From: Bacillus thuringiensis
GTDB taxonomy: Bacteria > Bacillota > Bacilli > Bacillales > Bacillaceae_G
Reading direction: 5' to 3'
Length of the DNA stretch: 64,000 nucleotides
Assembly: GCF_001182785.1 (NCBI RefSeq)
Contig: NZ_CP012099.1
Span: forward strand, 990,501-1,054,500
This document shows, in pieces, positions 45,839 through 55,178 of this stretch. The notes under the pieces were generated by a model. It was not told where the DNA came from. It did no database searches and saw only the letters and a list, made by a program, of their open reading frames with translations. A program made the translations under genes and the position numbers. Every line of letters starts with the position of its first letter. Position 1 is the first letter of the stretch.

Positions 45839-45870
45839 AAGCTTGCCTAGTCTGAAGGGCAAGCTTTTTT
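45839..45870 (+). terminator. Terminator of ydbST pair 1
   Basis: AAGCTTGCC and GGCAAGCTT form a stem followed by T5. Confidence 0.8.
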
Positions 45871-46030
45871 GTTATAGGGAAAAGAGTCGTTTAATCCATA
45901 TATTAGTACAACTACAGCAAACATGTATCAATACGCATGAAAAAAGGTAATATGCTTCTGTTTTGGGGAATATGTGGAATTTTTGATGTAAATGGTATAC
46001 AAAAATACAAATAGTATTAGGAGGTTATAT

Positions 46031-46684
46031 ATGATAAGTCAGTTGAAAAGAGAAGCACTTGATGCATTAAAAGGAAGATGGGGATTAGCGGTAGGGGCAA
46101 CTTTATTAATTGGAATCCTTATTGGAGCTGTTGAAATGCTAACAACAGGTATTTTCTCGATATTTTGGGGTTGGGAAGAGGCAAGTGATTCACTTACAGT
46201 AAGTATTATTGTAATGCTTGTTATTGGTCCATTAACAATAGGTGCCTATTATCTTGTTTTAAATGCAATTCGTGGGACTGATGCTCGCATTGGTCATATA
46301 TTTAGATGGTTTAGCGATGGAAGTAAGTTGATGAAGTCGTTTTTAACATATTTACTAATGTATGTATACTTGACTCTATGGACATTACTTCTTATTATTC
46401 CAGGTATTATTAAATCATTTTCTTATTCTATGACATATTTTATTTTGAATGATCATCCAGAATATACAGCGAATCAAGCGATTACTGAGAGTCGTCATAT
46501 GATGAATGGACATAAAATGGATTATTTTTTACTATGCTTAAGTTTCTTAGGCTGGTTCATATTAAGTATTCTTACTATAGGAATCGGTTTCTTATGGTTA
46601 GCACCTTATTTCTACGCGACATCAGCCGCATTTTATGAAGAGATTTCAAAAGAATATTATAAAAAAGAAGGCACTACTTTCTAA
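46031..46684 (+). CDS. DUF975 family membrane protein
   Basis: The start at 46031 (MISQLKREALDALKGRWGLA) follows AGGAGG and gives 217 residues. The opening with its ALKGRW block, then five or six hydrophobic segments and the conserved FSYSMTYFILNDHPEYTANQ region are DUF975. The family is of unknown function. It is a single gene followed by a terminator related to one in the IS element. Confidence 0.85.
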   Translation: MISQLKREALDALKGRWGLAVGATLLIGILIGAVEMLTTGIFSIFWGWEEASDSLTVSIIVMLVIGPLTIGAYYLVLNAIRGTDARIGHIFRWFSDGSKLMKSFLTYLLMYVYLTLWTLLLIIPGIIKSFSYSMTYFILNDHPEYTANQAITESRHMMNGHKMDYFLLCLSFLGWFILSILTIGIGFLWLAPYFYATSAAFYEEISKEYYKKEGTTF

Positions 46685-46685
46685 T

Positions 46686-46742
46686 AAAACACATAAACCA
46701 TCTGTTCCCTATATTCTTTAGGGGGTAGGTGGTTTTCTTTTT
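46686..46742 (+). terminator. Terminator related to the IS left-end hairpin
   Basis: AAACCATCTGTTCCCT pairs with AGGGGGTAGGTGGTTT over 16 positions, followed by TCT6. It is 88 percent identical to 31430-31486, with some changes that keep pairing. Confidence 0.8.
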
Positions 46743-46804
46743 TGAGGACTTTGTCTAAAAAATAGGTAAGATTATTTTTAGGAAAAATAAAAGGAGCAAC
46801 ATAA

Positions 46805-46849
46805 ATGAAATATACTTGTCCATGTTGCGTATATAAAGTGAAACTTTAA
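46805..46849 (+). pseudogene. CPCC-family gene cut by bcr1
   Basis: AAAAGGAGC and an ATG at 46805 open MKYTCPCCVYK, the start of Cys_rich_CPCC proteins (MKYTCPCCGYKT). At codon 10 the frame runs into the end of bcr1 copy 3 and stops at TAA 46847. Nothing of the rest of the gene is visible beyond the repeat. Confidence 0.7.
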
Positions 46850-46992
46850 TCAGTGGGGATTTTGTTCATTCCCCACTGATTATTAGTTCTCACCAATCGG
46901 GCATTTATGGGCAGCCCGCCTCCCGCCTAACTCCTTTGTTTTAGCTGAATTTTGAGGTGGGGGTCTTACTGTCCGGCAAATAGCGGGATAAA
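46833..46992 (-). repeat. bcr1 repeat, copy 3 (full length, reverse orientation)
   Basis: Flanked by ATAAA on both sides (TTTAT on the minus strand), with the full CAGTGGGGA / TTCCCCACTG hairpin and the CCCGC end at 46987. Beyond it, 46993-47251 is AT-rich with no gene. Confidence 0.88.
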
Positions 46993-47251
46993 GTAATAAG
47001 AAGGACTAAATCGGTAAATTTTATTAATGGATATATTAGGAATGAATATGAAAGTATAGATGTATAGTCAATGTTGTGTATTTGATGTTATCATATTGAA
47101 TGATATGGAAATTTTTAATAGAATAAGTAACTAAAAATTCAAAGGTAATGAAGCTTTTGTTGTATAAAGAAAATACTTAGTAGTAATCAACAATATTAAA
47201 AATAAGATTCGTATTTATATAAATTTAGTAGAAATGGGGTTTTAAAAAGGA

Positions 47252-47788
47252 ATGAGTATCAGCATAACGCGGCAAAAGATTTTGGCGGCCGCTTCTCAAA
47301 TTGTGCAATGTAAAGGGGTTGCTAAATTAACCTTAGAAGCAGTGGCAAAAGAGGCGGGTGTAAGTAAAGGTGGATTATTGTATCACTTTGCAAATAAAGA
47401 AGCTTTAATAGAAGGTATGATAGTCAGAGGGATAGAGGATTATGAGGGCGCTATTTACAATAAAGTAGCGGAAGACTCAGAGAGGAAAGGGAGATGGGTT
47501 CGCTCTTTTGTAGAGGAAAGATTAAGTAATGAGAGAAGAACAGAAGAGTTGTCTAGTAGTATGATGGCAGCATTCATGTTAAAACCTGAATTACTTGAGC
47601 CATTACAACAATCATTTCAGCAACTGCAAAAGAATATAGAAAACGATGAGATAGATTCAGTATGTGCAACAATTATTAGATTAGCAGCAGATGGATTATG
47701 GTATTCGGAATATTTAGGGGTTGGCAGACTAAGCCCCGAGTTAAGAGAAAAAGTGATTCAAGCTCTTATTGTTAATTCGTATAAATAG
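47252..47788 (+). CDS. TetR/AcrR family regulator upstream of the adhesin gene
   Basis: This 178-residue protein starts at 47252 after an A-rich site with AAAAAGG. The helix-turn-helix is KLTLEAVAKEAGVSKGGLLYH followed by FANKEALIEGMI; the C-terminal half resembles the TetR_C_37-like group. A terminator follows. The palindrome ACCGTCTAGACGGT in the adhesin promoter 100 bases downstream is a likely binding site. Confidence 0.85.
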   Translation: MSISITRQKILAAASQIVQCKGVAKLTLEAVAKEAGVSKGGLLYHFANKEALIEGMIVRGIEDYEGAIYNKVAEDSERKGRWVRSFVEERLSNERRTEELSSSMMAAFMLKPELLEPLQQSFQQLQKNIENDEIDSVCATIIRLAADGLWYSEYLGVGRLSPELREKVIQALIVNSYK

Positions 47789-47812
47789 AATATACGAACT
47801 ATATAATGTGAA

Positions 47813-47859
47813 AACAATTCACCATTACTTATTTAATGTAGTGGTGAATTGTTTTTTTT
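47813..47859 (+). terminator. Terminator of the TetR gene
   Basis: AACAATTCACCA and TGGTGAATTGTT form a perfect 12-bp stem around 17 bases, followed by T6. Confidence 0.85.
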
Positions 47860-47889
47860 ATTAGAAAAATAGAACAATTTTATAGAGTA

Positions 47890-47918
47890 TTGAATTATAA
47901 CCGTCTAGACGGTATAGT
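47890..47918 (+). promoter_or_regulatory. Adhesin promoter with operator in the spacer
   Basis: TTGAAT (47890-47895), 17 bp, TATAGT (47913-47918). The perfect palindrome ACCGTCTAGACGGT (47900-47913) fills the spacer, so a bound repressor would exclude RNA polymerase. Confidence 0.7.
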
Positions 47919-47969
47919 AATATTTGGTTTAAGAGGAAAATGAAACAAAAAAAGAATAAAAGATATTTT

Positions 47970-48081
47970 TAGCACACTATTCGAAAGGATAGGCCGCAAA
48001 GCTTAGAGTCTACGGTAATACATATTGGTTACTAAGATCGTCTGGTTGCACATTTTTGATGCAACCGGACGGTCTTTTTTT
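47970..48081 (+). promoter_or_regulatory. Cyclic-di-GMP-I riboswitch with terminator
   Basis: The leader carries TTCGAAAGGATAGG, CCGCAAAGC, and later GGTTACTAAGATCG, the core pattern of the GEMM-I (cyclic di-GMP) aptamer. It ends in a long terminator (GGTTGCA..TGCAACC with GACGGTC outside, then T7 at 48075-48081). The right edge of the aptamer overlaps the terminator arm, so ligand binding can decide termination. It would link adhesin synthesis to cyclic di-GMP. Confidence 0.82.
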
Positions 48082-48113
48082 GTTATATAAATATAAAAAA
48101 ATAGGAGGGAACT

Positions 48114-51100
48114 ATGCAAATGAAAAGTACTAAAAGGCATATTTCAATGGTTTCATTAGTTTTTCTAGTATTATTTTCAGTGCTGAATGTGTGGGCTCCA
48201 GTTATTCAAGCTGCTGTGATGAAAAGTCCAGTGGACGAAATTAATATTTCTCGTACTGATGGCACGACATCTGAACCGTATCAAGCCTCAGATGGTATGA
48301 AAGTAGAAGTGAAGTGGTCAGCTAAAGAAAAAATAAAAAGTGGAGATCAATTCACAATTGATATGCCAAAAGAGTTTCGAAAAGACCTTATGAATATGAG
48401 TTTTCCTTTAAAAGATGCTGAAGGAAAAACAGTTGGTACATGTGAGATGAAAAAGGGTCTATTAACATGTACTATGGGTGATTACGTAGAAGGAAAGAAT
48501 AACATTAAAGGTTCTTTATTCGTAGAATTCTACTTTGGTCTAGAAGCATATGATGGTGTTAAAGAAATTCCATTAGAATTTAACGTTGATGGTCAAATCG
48601 TCAATAAAGAAGTAAGTGTAAATAATACGACAGAGAGACCGAAGCCACAGCCCAATACGGAAAATTTATTGAAATGGGGTTCTTATAATCAAGAAAATCC
48701 TTCAATTGCTGATTGGCTTGTATATGTAAATGCAACCGGAACAGAAATGCAAGATCTTAAATTAACAGATACATTAGGACCTGGGCATGAGTTAATTACA
48801 GACAGCGTAGTATTAGAAGAGGCTGTATTTGAAGATGGTTATGCACCAACAAATATTAAGCCAGCAGATTTATCTAACATTAAAATTAATGCAACAAAGA
48901 CTGGATTTACAATTGAATTTCCAGACAGTTCAAAAGGCTATATTTTAAGATATAAAACAAAGGTTACAAATCCTGCTGCAAAGCCTCATAAAAATACTGT
49001 GAAATTAGAAGGTAAAAATATTAAAACTGAAGAAAAAGTAGGACAAGTATTTGTAAGTGGTGGGGGAGGATCCGGTTCAGGTGACAATAATCCACCTAGC
49101 ATTGAAAAAAATATAGTTGATGAGAATGGCAAGCTTGTAGAGAATGAGCAGTTAACACAAATGGATCAAGTTATTCAATACCAAGTTGGTACACATATAC
49201 CGAACGATCCTCCTAAATACACATCTATGGTAATTAGTGATGATTTAGAAGATGTTTTAGAAGTATTAGAGGCAAAGGTGTATGATCAAAATGGCCAAGA
49301 TATTACTTCTAAAGGAACGTTAAATATAGATAAACAAAGAAGTGAAGTAACATTTACATTTGGTGAGAGTTTTGACTATAAGTCATATGAAGACCAGATA
49401 ATTAACCTTAGTATTAAGGCGAAAATTAAAAATAATGCAGACTTATCTTCTTACGTAGATAAGAAGATTCCTAATAAAGCAGAATTACATTTTGATGATA
49501 AAACATTAACATCAAAAGAAGTAACCATTACGCCGCCTGAAGCTCCAAAAGACGGTACAGTATCAATTCATAAAATAGATGCTGAGAATCCGAACAAAGG
49601 GCTAAAAGGTGCCGAATTTGAAGTTCGAAATAGTGCAAATGAAGTTGTTGCAAAACTGAAAACGGACGAAAAAGGTTTTTCAGTACCTCAAACTTTAGCT
49701 CCTGGGACGTATAAAGTTTATGAAACAGTAGCGCCAGAAGGATATCAAAAATTAACAAGCCCAGTAGAGGTTACACTTCAAGCTGGAGAAACAAAAACAA
49801 TTGAAATTAAAAACACTATGCAAAAGGGTCAAATTGAAGTAAAGAAAATTGATTCGGAAAATGGTGAAAAACCATTAGCAAATGCAGAGTTTGATATAGT
49901 AAAAGACAGTGTAGTAGTCGAACATATTGTTACAGATAAAGATGGTAAGGCAATCTCTAAACCGTTAGCACCAGGAAAATATATTTTAAAAGAAACAAAA
50001 GCACCTGAAGGATACCAATTAAAAGAAACAGAGTTCGAAGTAAATGTAACAGGGGACGGCATATTCCCAATACAAGTGGAAAATGCGATGGTAGACAAAG
50101 GTAATGTAGAAATTACAAAAGTGGACAAAGAAAACGGGGCAGTATTAGCCGGTGTCGAATTTGAAGTCCAAGATGAGAAAGATGGCGTAGTAAGAAAAGT
50201 AGTAACAGATAAAGATGGAAAAGCAAACGTTTCAGATCTATCAGTAGGAAAGTACAAATTAGTAGAGACGAAAAGCTTACCAGGTTATAAAAAGCTAACA
50301 GAACCAGTACCATTTGAAATAAAAAAAGGTATGACAAAAGCTTTAGCAATAAAAGTAGAAAATGAGCAGTTAGACAAAGGTTCAGTAGAAATTACAAAAA
50401 TAGATAAAGATAGTCAAAAAGTATTAGAGGGCGTAGTCTTCGAAGTGCAAGATGAGCAAGGAAAAGTAGTAACAGAAGTAAAAACAGATAAAGATGGTAA
50501 AGCAAAAATCTCTGATTTATCAGTAGGAAAGTACAAATTAGTAGAGACGAAAAGCTTACCTGGCTACAAAAAGCTAACAGATTCAGTATCATTCGAAATT
50601 ACAAAAGGTATGACAACAGTCCTATCATTGAAAGTAGAAAATGAACAGTTAGATAAAGGTCCAGTAGAAATTACAAAAGTAGATAAAGATAACAAAAAAG
50701 CATTAAAAGGTGTAGTCTTTGAAGTGCAAGATGAAGCTGGAACAGTAGTAAAGGAAGTAAAGACAGATAAAGATGGTAAAGCAAAAATCTCAGATCTATC
50801 AGTAGGAAAGTACAAATTAGTAGAGAAAGAAAGTTTACCAGGCTATAAGAAACTAACAGATCCAGTATTATTTGAAATCAAAAAAGGCATGACTGAAGTT
50901 CTATCATTAAAAATAGAAAATGAAATGGTAGATACGGGAAATGTAGAGATAACAAAGATAGATAAAGATAATAAAGCACCGTTAGCGGGAGTAACATTCA
51001 TCGTCCAAGATGAAAAGGGTAATGAAGTTACAAAAGTAACGACAGATAAAGATGGAAAAGCAAATGTTTCAGATTTACCTGTAGGAAAGTATGAATTAGT

Positions 51101-54100
51101 AGAGGTAGAAAGTTTACCTGGTTATAAAAAGCTAGAAAAACCAGTATCATTTGAAATCAAAAAAGGCATGACCGAGGTTCTATCATTAAAAGTAGAAAAT
51201 GAAATGGTGGATACAGGGAATGTAGAGATAACAAAAATAGATAAAGATAGTAAAGCTCCATTAGAAAATGTTGTATTTGAAGTACGTGATTCAAAAGGAA
51301 AAGTAGTTGCGAAAGTAACGACGGATAAAGAAGGAAAAGCAAACGTTTCAGATTTACCTATTGGGAAGTATGAGTTGGTGGAAGTAGAAACACCGGCAGG
51401 ATACAAACCACTAGAAAAGCCAATTTCATTCGAAATTGAAAAGGGTAGAGTAACAGCGCTAAAGCTAACAGTAGAAAATGAATTAGTGGATACAGGAAAT
51501 GTAGAAATTACAAAAGTAGATAAAGAAAATAAAGATGCTTTAGCTGATGCAGTATTTGAGATTCAAGATGCAGCAGGACAAGTAGTCGCTAAAATAACGA
51601 CAGATAAAAAAGGACAAGCACAAGTTACTAATTTATCAGTCGGCACATACAAGTTAGTAGAAGTAAAGGCACCAAAAGGGTATAAACAATTAGTAGATCC
51701 GATTACTTTCCAAATTGAAAAAGGCATGACAAAATCTCTTGCTTTAACAGTAGAAAACGAAATGTTAGACAAGGGAAATGTAGAAATCACAAAAGTAGAT
51801 AAAGATAGTCAAAAAGTATTAGAAGGCGTAGTCTTCGAAGTACAAGACGACAAAGGCAAAGTAGTAACAGAAGTAACGACAGATAAAGAAGGAAAAGCAA
51901 CAATTTCCGATTTATCAGTAGGAAAATACAAATTAGTAGAGAAAGAAAGCTTACCAGGTTACAAAAAGCTAACAGAACCAGTATCATTCGAAATCAAAAA
52001 AGGTATGACGAAAGTTTTATCATTGAAAGTAGAGAACGAACTGTTAGATAAAGGTTCAGTAGAAATTACAAAAGTGGACAAAGAAAGTGGCGCAGTATTA
52101 GCGGGCGTAACATTCGAAGTGCAAGATGAAAAAGATAAAGTAGTAACAAAAGTAAAAACAGATAAAGAAGGAAAAGCAACAATTTCAGATTTATCAGTAG
52201 GAAAATATAAGCTAGTAGAGGTAGAGAGCTTACCAGGATATAAAAAACTAGCGAAACCAGTATCGTTTGAAATTAAAAAAGGCATGACAGAAGTCTTATC
52301 ACTAAAAGTAGAGAATGAACAGTTAGATAAAGGTTCAGTAGAAATTACAAAAGTGGACAAAGACAGCCAGAAGGCATTAGAAGGCGTAACATTCGAAGTG
52401 CAAGATGAAAAAGGAAAAGTAGTAACGAAAGTAAAAACAGATAAAGAAGGAAAAGCGAAAATTTCAGATCTATCTGTAGGAAATTACAAACTAGTAGAAG
52501 TAGAAAGCTTACCAGGCTACAAAAAGCTAACAGAGCCAGTATCATTCGAAATTAAAAAGGGTATGACAGAAGTCTTATCATTAAAAGTAGAGAATGAACT
52601 AGTAGATAAAGGTTCAGTAGAAATCACAAAAGTAGATAAAGATAGTCAAAAAGTATTAGAAGGTGTAGTCTTCGAAGTACAAGATGAGCAAGGCAAAGTA
52701 GTAACGGAAGTAAAAACAGATAAAAATGGTAAAGCAAAAATCTCAGACTTATCTGTAGGAAAGTACAAATTAGTAGAGAAAGAAAGCTTACCAGGTTACA
52801 AAAAATTAACGGAACCAGTATCGTTTGAAATCAAAAAAGGAATGACAGAAGTTCTATCATTAAAAATAGAAAATGAAATGGTAGATACGGGAAATGTAGA
52901 AATTACAAAAATAGATAAAGATAATAAGGCACCGTTAGCAGGTGTAGTCTTTGAAGTTCAAGACGACAAAGGCAAGGTAGTAACGAAAGTAACGACAGAT
53001 AAAGCTGGAAAAGCAACAGTTTCAGATTTATCAGTAGGAAAGTACAAGCTAGTAGAAGTAGATAGTTTACCAGGCTACAAAAAATTAGAAAAGCCTGTAC
53101 CATTTGAAATTAAAAAAGGTATGACAAAATCTTTAACGTTCACTGTAGAAAATGAAATGGTAGATACGGGGAATGTAGAAATCACAAAAATAGATAAAGA
53201 CAGTAAAGCTCCATTAGAAAATGTTGTATTTGAAGTACGTGACTCAAAAGGAAAAGTAGTTGCGAAAGTAACAACGGATAAAGAAGGAAAAGCAAACGTT
53301 TCAAATTTATCTATTGGAAAGTATGAGTTAGTAGAAGTAGAAACACCGGCAGGATACAAGCCACTAGAAAAGCCAGTTTCATTCGGAATTGAAAAAGGTA
53401 GAGTTACAGCATTACAATTGACTGTAGAAAATGAATTAGTGGATGTAGGAAATATAGAAATTACAAAAGTAGATAAAGAAAATAAAGATGCTTTAGCTGA
53501 TGCAGTCTTTGAAATTCAAGATGCAGCAGGACAAGTAGTCGCTAAAATAACGACAGATAAAAAAGGACAAGCACAAGTTACTAATTTATCAGTTGGCACA
53601 TACAAGTTAGTAGAAGTAAAAGCACCAAAAGGATATAAGCAATTGGTAGATCCGATTACTTTCCAAATTGAAAAAGGCATGACAAAATCTCTTGCTTTAA
53701 CAGTAGAAAATGAAATGTTAGACAAGGGAAATGTAGAAGTAACAAAAGTAGATAAAGATAGCCAAAAAGTATTAGAAGGCGTAGTCTTCGAAGTACAAGA
53801 TGAGCAAGGCAAAGTAGTAACAGAAGTAACGACAGATAAAGAAGGAAAAGCAAACGTTTCAGATCTATCAGTAGGAAAATACAAATTAGTAGAGACGAAG
53901 AGCTTACCAGGTTACAAGAAGTTAACGGAACCAGTATCATTCGAAATTAAAAAAGGTATGACGAAAGTCTTATCATTGAAAGTAGAGAATGAACAGTTAG
54001 ACAAAGGTTCAGTGGAGATTACAAAAATGGCTGCTGAAAGCAAGGAAGTCTTATCAGGAGCTGTGTTTGAAGTTCATGATGAAAAGGGAAAAGTAGTAGT

Positions 54101-54701
54101 GAAAGTAACAACAGATAAAGATGGGAAGGCAAAAATCGCAGATCTATCTGTAGGTAACTACACACTAGTAGAAGTAGAAGCACCAAAAGGATATGAAAAA
54201 TTAACTAATCCAATTCCATTTGAAATTACAAATGGAATGATAAATGCAGTTCAATTAGAAGTATTAAACAAATTGAATCATTTAGCACCACCAGGTCCAG
54301 AAACACCAGATCCAGAAAAACCTGGAACACCAGATCCAGAAAAACCTGGAACACCGAATCCAGAAAAACCTGGAACACCAGATCCAGAAAAACCTGGAAC
54401 ACCGAATCCAGAGAAACCTGGAACACCAGATCCAGAAAAGCCTGGAACACCACATCCAGAAAAACCTGGAACACCGAATCCAGAGAAACCTGGAACACCA
54501 AATCCAGAAAAACCTGGAACACCAGATCCAGAAAAACCTGGAACACCAGATCCAGAAAAGCCTGGAACACCGAATTCAGAAAAACCGGAAAAAGAATTAC
54601 CGAAGACAGGGCAGAAAATGCCTGTGGAACCATATATGGGAGCACTTCTTGTAATGATGAGTTTTGGATTATTCGTATTAGGTAGAAAACAGCAGAGATA
54701 A
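48114..54701 (+). CDS. LPXTG collagen-adhesin-like surface protein with 17 CnaB repeats
   Basis: The start at 48114 follows AGGAGG; the product has 2195 residues. It has a signal peptide (residues 1-34, basic start, cut near VIQAA) and N-terminal adhesin domains to about 465. There are then 17 CnaB-type repeats of about 86 residues, each with Lys in VEITKVDK, Glu in YKLVE and Asn in KVENE that can form an isopeptide bond. A spacer of 11 PDPEKPGT-type octapeptides, the sortase motif LPKTG, a membrane helix and RKQQR follow. It is anchored to the wall by sortase A and probably binds host matrix. Control by TetR and cyclic di-GMP is likely. Confidence 0.9.
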   Translation: MQMKSTKRHISMVSLVFLVLFSVLNVWAPVIQAAVMKSPVDEINISRTDGTTSEPYQASDGMKVEVKWSAKEKIKSGDQFTIDMPKEFRKDLMNMSFPLKDAEGKTVGTCEMKKGLLTCTMGDYVEGKNNIKGSLFVEFYFGLEAYDGVKEIPLEFNVDGQIVNKEVSVNNTTERPKPQPNTENLLKWGSYNQENPSIADWLVYVNATGTEMQDLKLTDTLGPGHELITDSVVLEEAVFEDGYAPTNIKPADLSNIKINATKTGFTIEFPDSSKGYILRYKTKVTNPAAKPHKNTVKLEGKNIKTEEKVGQVFVSGGGGSGSGDNNPPSIEKNIVDENGKLVENEQLTQMDQVIQYQVGTHIPNDPPKYTSMVISDDLEDVLEVLEAKVYDQNGQDITSKGTLNIDKQRSEVTFTFGESFDYKSYEDQIINLSIKAKIKNNADLSSYVDKKIPNKAELHFDDKTLTSKEVTITPPEAPKDGTVSIHKIDAENPNKGLKGAEFEVRNSANEVVAKLKTDEKGFSVPQTLAPGTYKVYETVAPEGYQKLTSPVEVTLQAGETKTIEIKNTMQKGQIEVKKIDSENGEKPLANAEFDIVKDSVVVEHIVTDKDGKAISKPLAPGKYILKETKAPEGYQLKETEFEVNVTGDGIFPIQVENAMVDKGNVEITKVDKENGAVLAGVEFEVQDEKDGVVRKVVTDKDGKANVSDLSVGKYKLVETKSLPGYKKLTEPVPFEIKKGMTKALAIKVENEQLDKGSVEITKIDKDSQKVLEGVVFEVQDEQGKVVTEVKTDKDGKAKISDLSVGKYKLVETKSLPGYKKLTDSVSFEITKGMTTVLSLKVENEQLDKGPVEITKVDKDNKKALKGVVFEVQDEAGTVVKEVKTDKDGKAKISDLSVGKYKLVEKESLPGYKKLTDPVLFEIKKGMTEVLSLKIENEMVDTGNVEITKIDKDNKAPLAGVTFIVQDEKGNEVTKVTTDKDGKANVSDLPVGKYELVEVESLPGYKKLEKPVSFEIKKGMTEVLSLKVENEMVDTGNVEITKIDKDSKAPLENVVFEVRDSKGKVVAKVTTDKEGKANVSDLPIGKYELVEVETPAGYKPLEKPISFEIEKGRVTALKLTVENELVDTGNVEITKVDKENKDALADAVFEIQDAAGQVVAKITTDKKGQAQVTNLSVGTYKLVEVKAPKGYKQLVDPITFQIEKGMTKSLALTVENEMLDKGNVEITKVDKDSQKVLEGVVFEVQDDKGKVVTEVTTDKEGKATISDLSVGKYKLVEKESLPGYKKLTEPVSFEIKKGMTKVLSLKVENELLDKGSVEITKVDKESGAVLAGVTFEVQDEKDKVVTKVKTDKEGKATISDLSVGKYKLVEVESLPGYKKLAKPVSFEIKKGMTEVLSLKVENEQLDKGSVEITKVDKDSQKALEGVTFEVQDEKGKVVTKVKTDKEGKAKISDLSVGNYKLVEVESLPGYKKLTEPVSFEIKKGMTEVLSLKVENELVDKGSVEITKVDKDSQKVLEGVVFEVQDEQGKVVTEVKTDKNGKAKISDLSVGKYKLVEKESLPGYKKLTEPVSFEIKKGMTEVLSLKIENEMVDTGNVEITKIDKDNKAPLAGVVFEVQDDKGKVVTKVTTDKAGKATVSDLSVGKYKLVEVDSLPGYKKLEKPVPFEIKKGMTKSLTFTVENEMVDTGNVEITKIDKDSKAPLENVVFEVRDSKGKVVAKVTTDKEGKANVSNLSIGKYELVEVETPAGYKPLEKPVSFGIEKGRVTALQLTVENELVDVGNIEITKVDKENKDALADAVFEIQDAAGQVVAKITTDKKGQAQVTNLSVGTYKLVEVKAPKGYKQLVDPITFQIEKGMTKSLALTVENEMLDKGNVEVTKVDKDSQKVLEGVVFEVQDEQGKVVTEVTTDKEGKANVSDLSVGKYKLVETKSLPGYKKLTEPVSFEIKKGMTKVLSLKVENEQLDKGSVEITKMAAESKEVLSGAVFEVHDEKGKVVVKVTTDKDGKAKIADLSVGNYTLVEVEAPKGYEKLTNPIPFEITNGMINAVQLEVLNKLNHLAPPGPETPDPEKPGTPDPEKPGTPNPEKPGTPDPEKPGTPNPEKPGTPDPEKPGTPHPEKPGTPNPEKPGTPNPEKPGTPDPEKPGTPDPEKPGTPNSEKPEKELPKTGQKMPVEPYMGALLVMMSFGLFVLGRKQQR
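54283..54590 (+). repeat. 24-bp tandem repeat coding the proline-rich stalk
   Basis: Eleven copies of CCAGATCCAGAAAAACCTGG-type units code PDPEKPGT, PNPEKPGT or PHPEKPGT, followed by one degenerate unit. Copy number probably varies between strains. Confidence 0.85.
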
Positions 54702-54710
54702 TAAAAGTGA

Positions 54711-54746
54711 AAAGGTATCCTCAAAGTATTTGAGGATACCTTTTTT
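54711..54746 (+). terminator. Adhesin gene terminator
   Basis: GGTATCCTCAAA and TTTGAGGATACC form a perfect 12-bp stem followed by T6. Confidence 0.88.
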
Positions 54747-54754
54747 AGCATAAA

Positions 54755-54840
54755 AAAAGCATCTAGCAAAAGAACTAGATGCAAATAAAAACACATGGGA
54801 AGACAAAATTCTTCCCGTTTCCCGTATGTAATTATATCAA
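54755..54840 (-). ncRNA. Candidate small RNA, minus strand
   Basis: On the minus strand, TATAAT stands just before two hairpins: GGGAAGA / TCTTCCC (54797-54816) and GCATCTAG / CTAGATGC (54760-54783), the second followed by T7. No reading frame with a ribosome binding site exists there. The rest of 54840-55178 holds no recognised feature. Confidence 0.35.
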
Positions 54841-55178
54841 AAAAATTATAAAAAACTAGCTATATTTAAAATATAATTTTAAAAAAAGTTATATACATAA
54901 ATAATTGCAATACTCGCAGTTTTATCTTCCTGAAAAAGTTATTTCTTTAGTTCCGAATATTAAGACTAATGTTGATAAATCTTCAGATAATTAGAAATAA
55001 TGTCCAAAAGGATATATAATATTGCTTAAGAAATAGTTTTAATGGATTACATATATTTCATTTGGTGTATTAATTGAATATCATAATTTTTAATTTTATT
55101 AAGCAAGAATCTCGGTTACTTATTGCATTTCTAACATAGGGTGAGAAAGAAAAATACAATAGTGTGGAGGTTTTTATA

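Noticed and set aside
49528..53940. Many minus-strand frames opposite the adhesin
   Set aside because: They repeat with the CnaB units and start nowhere plausible; they arise from codon bias in the repeats.
54278..54796. Minus-strand frame with GVPGFSG repeats, resembling a collagen-like protein
   Set aside because: It is the reverse reading of the 24-base proline-rich repeats of the adhesin; no ribosome binding site or independent support.
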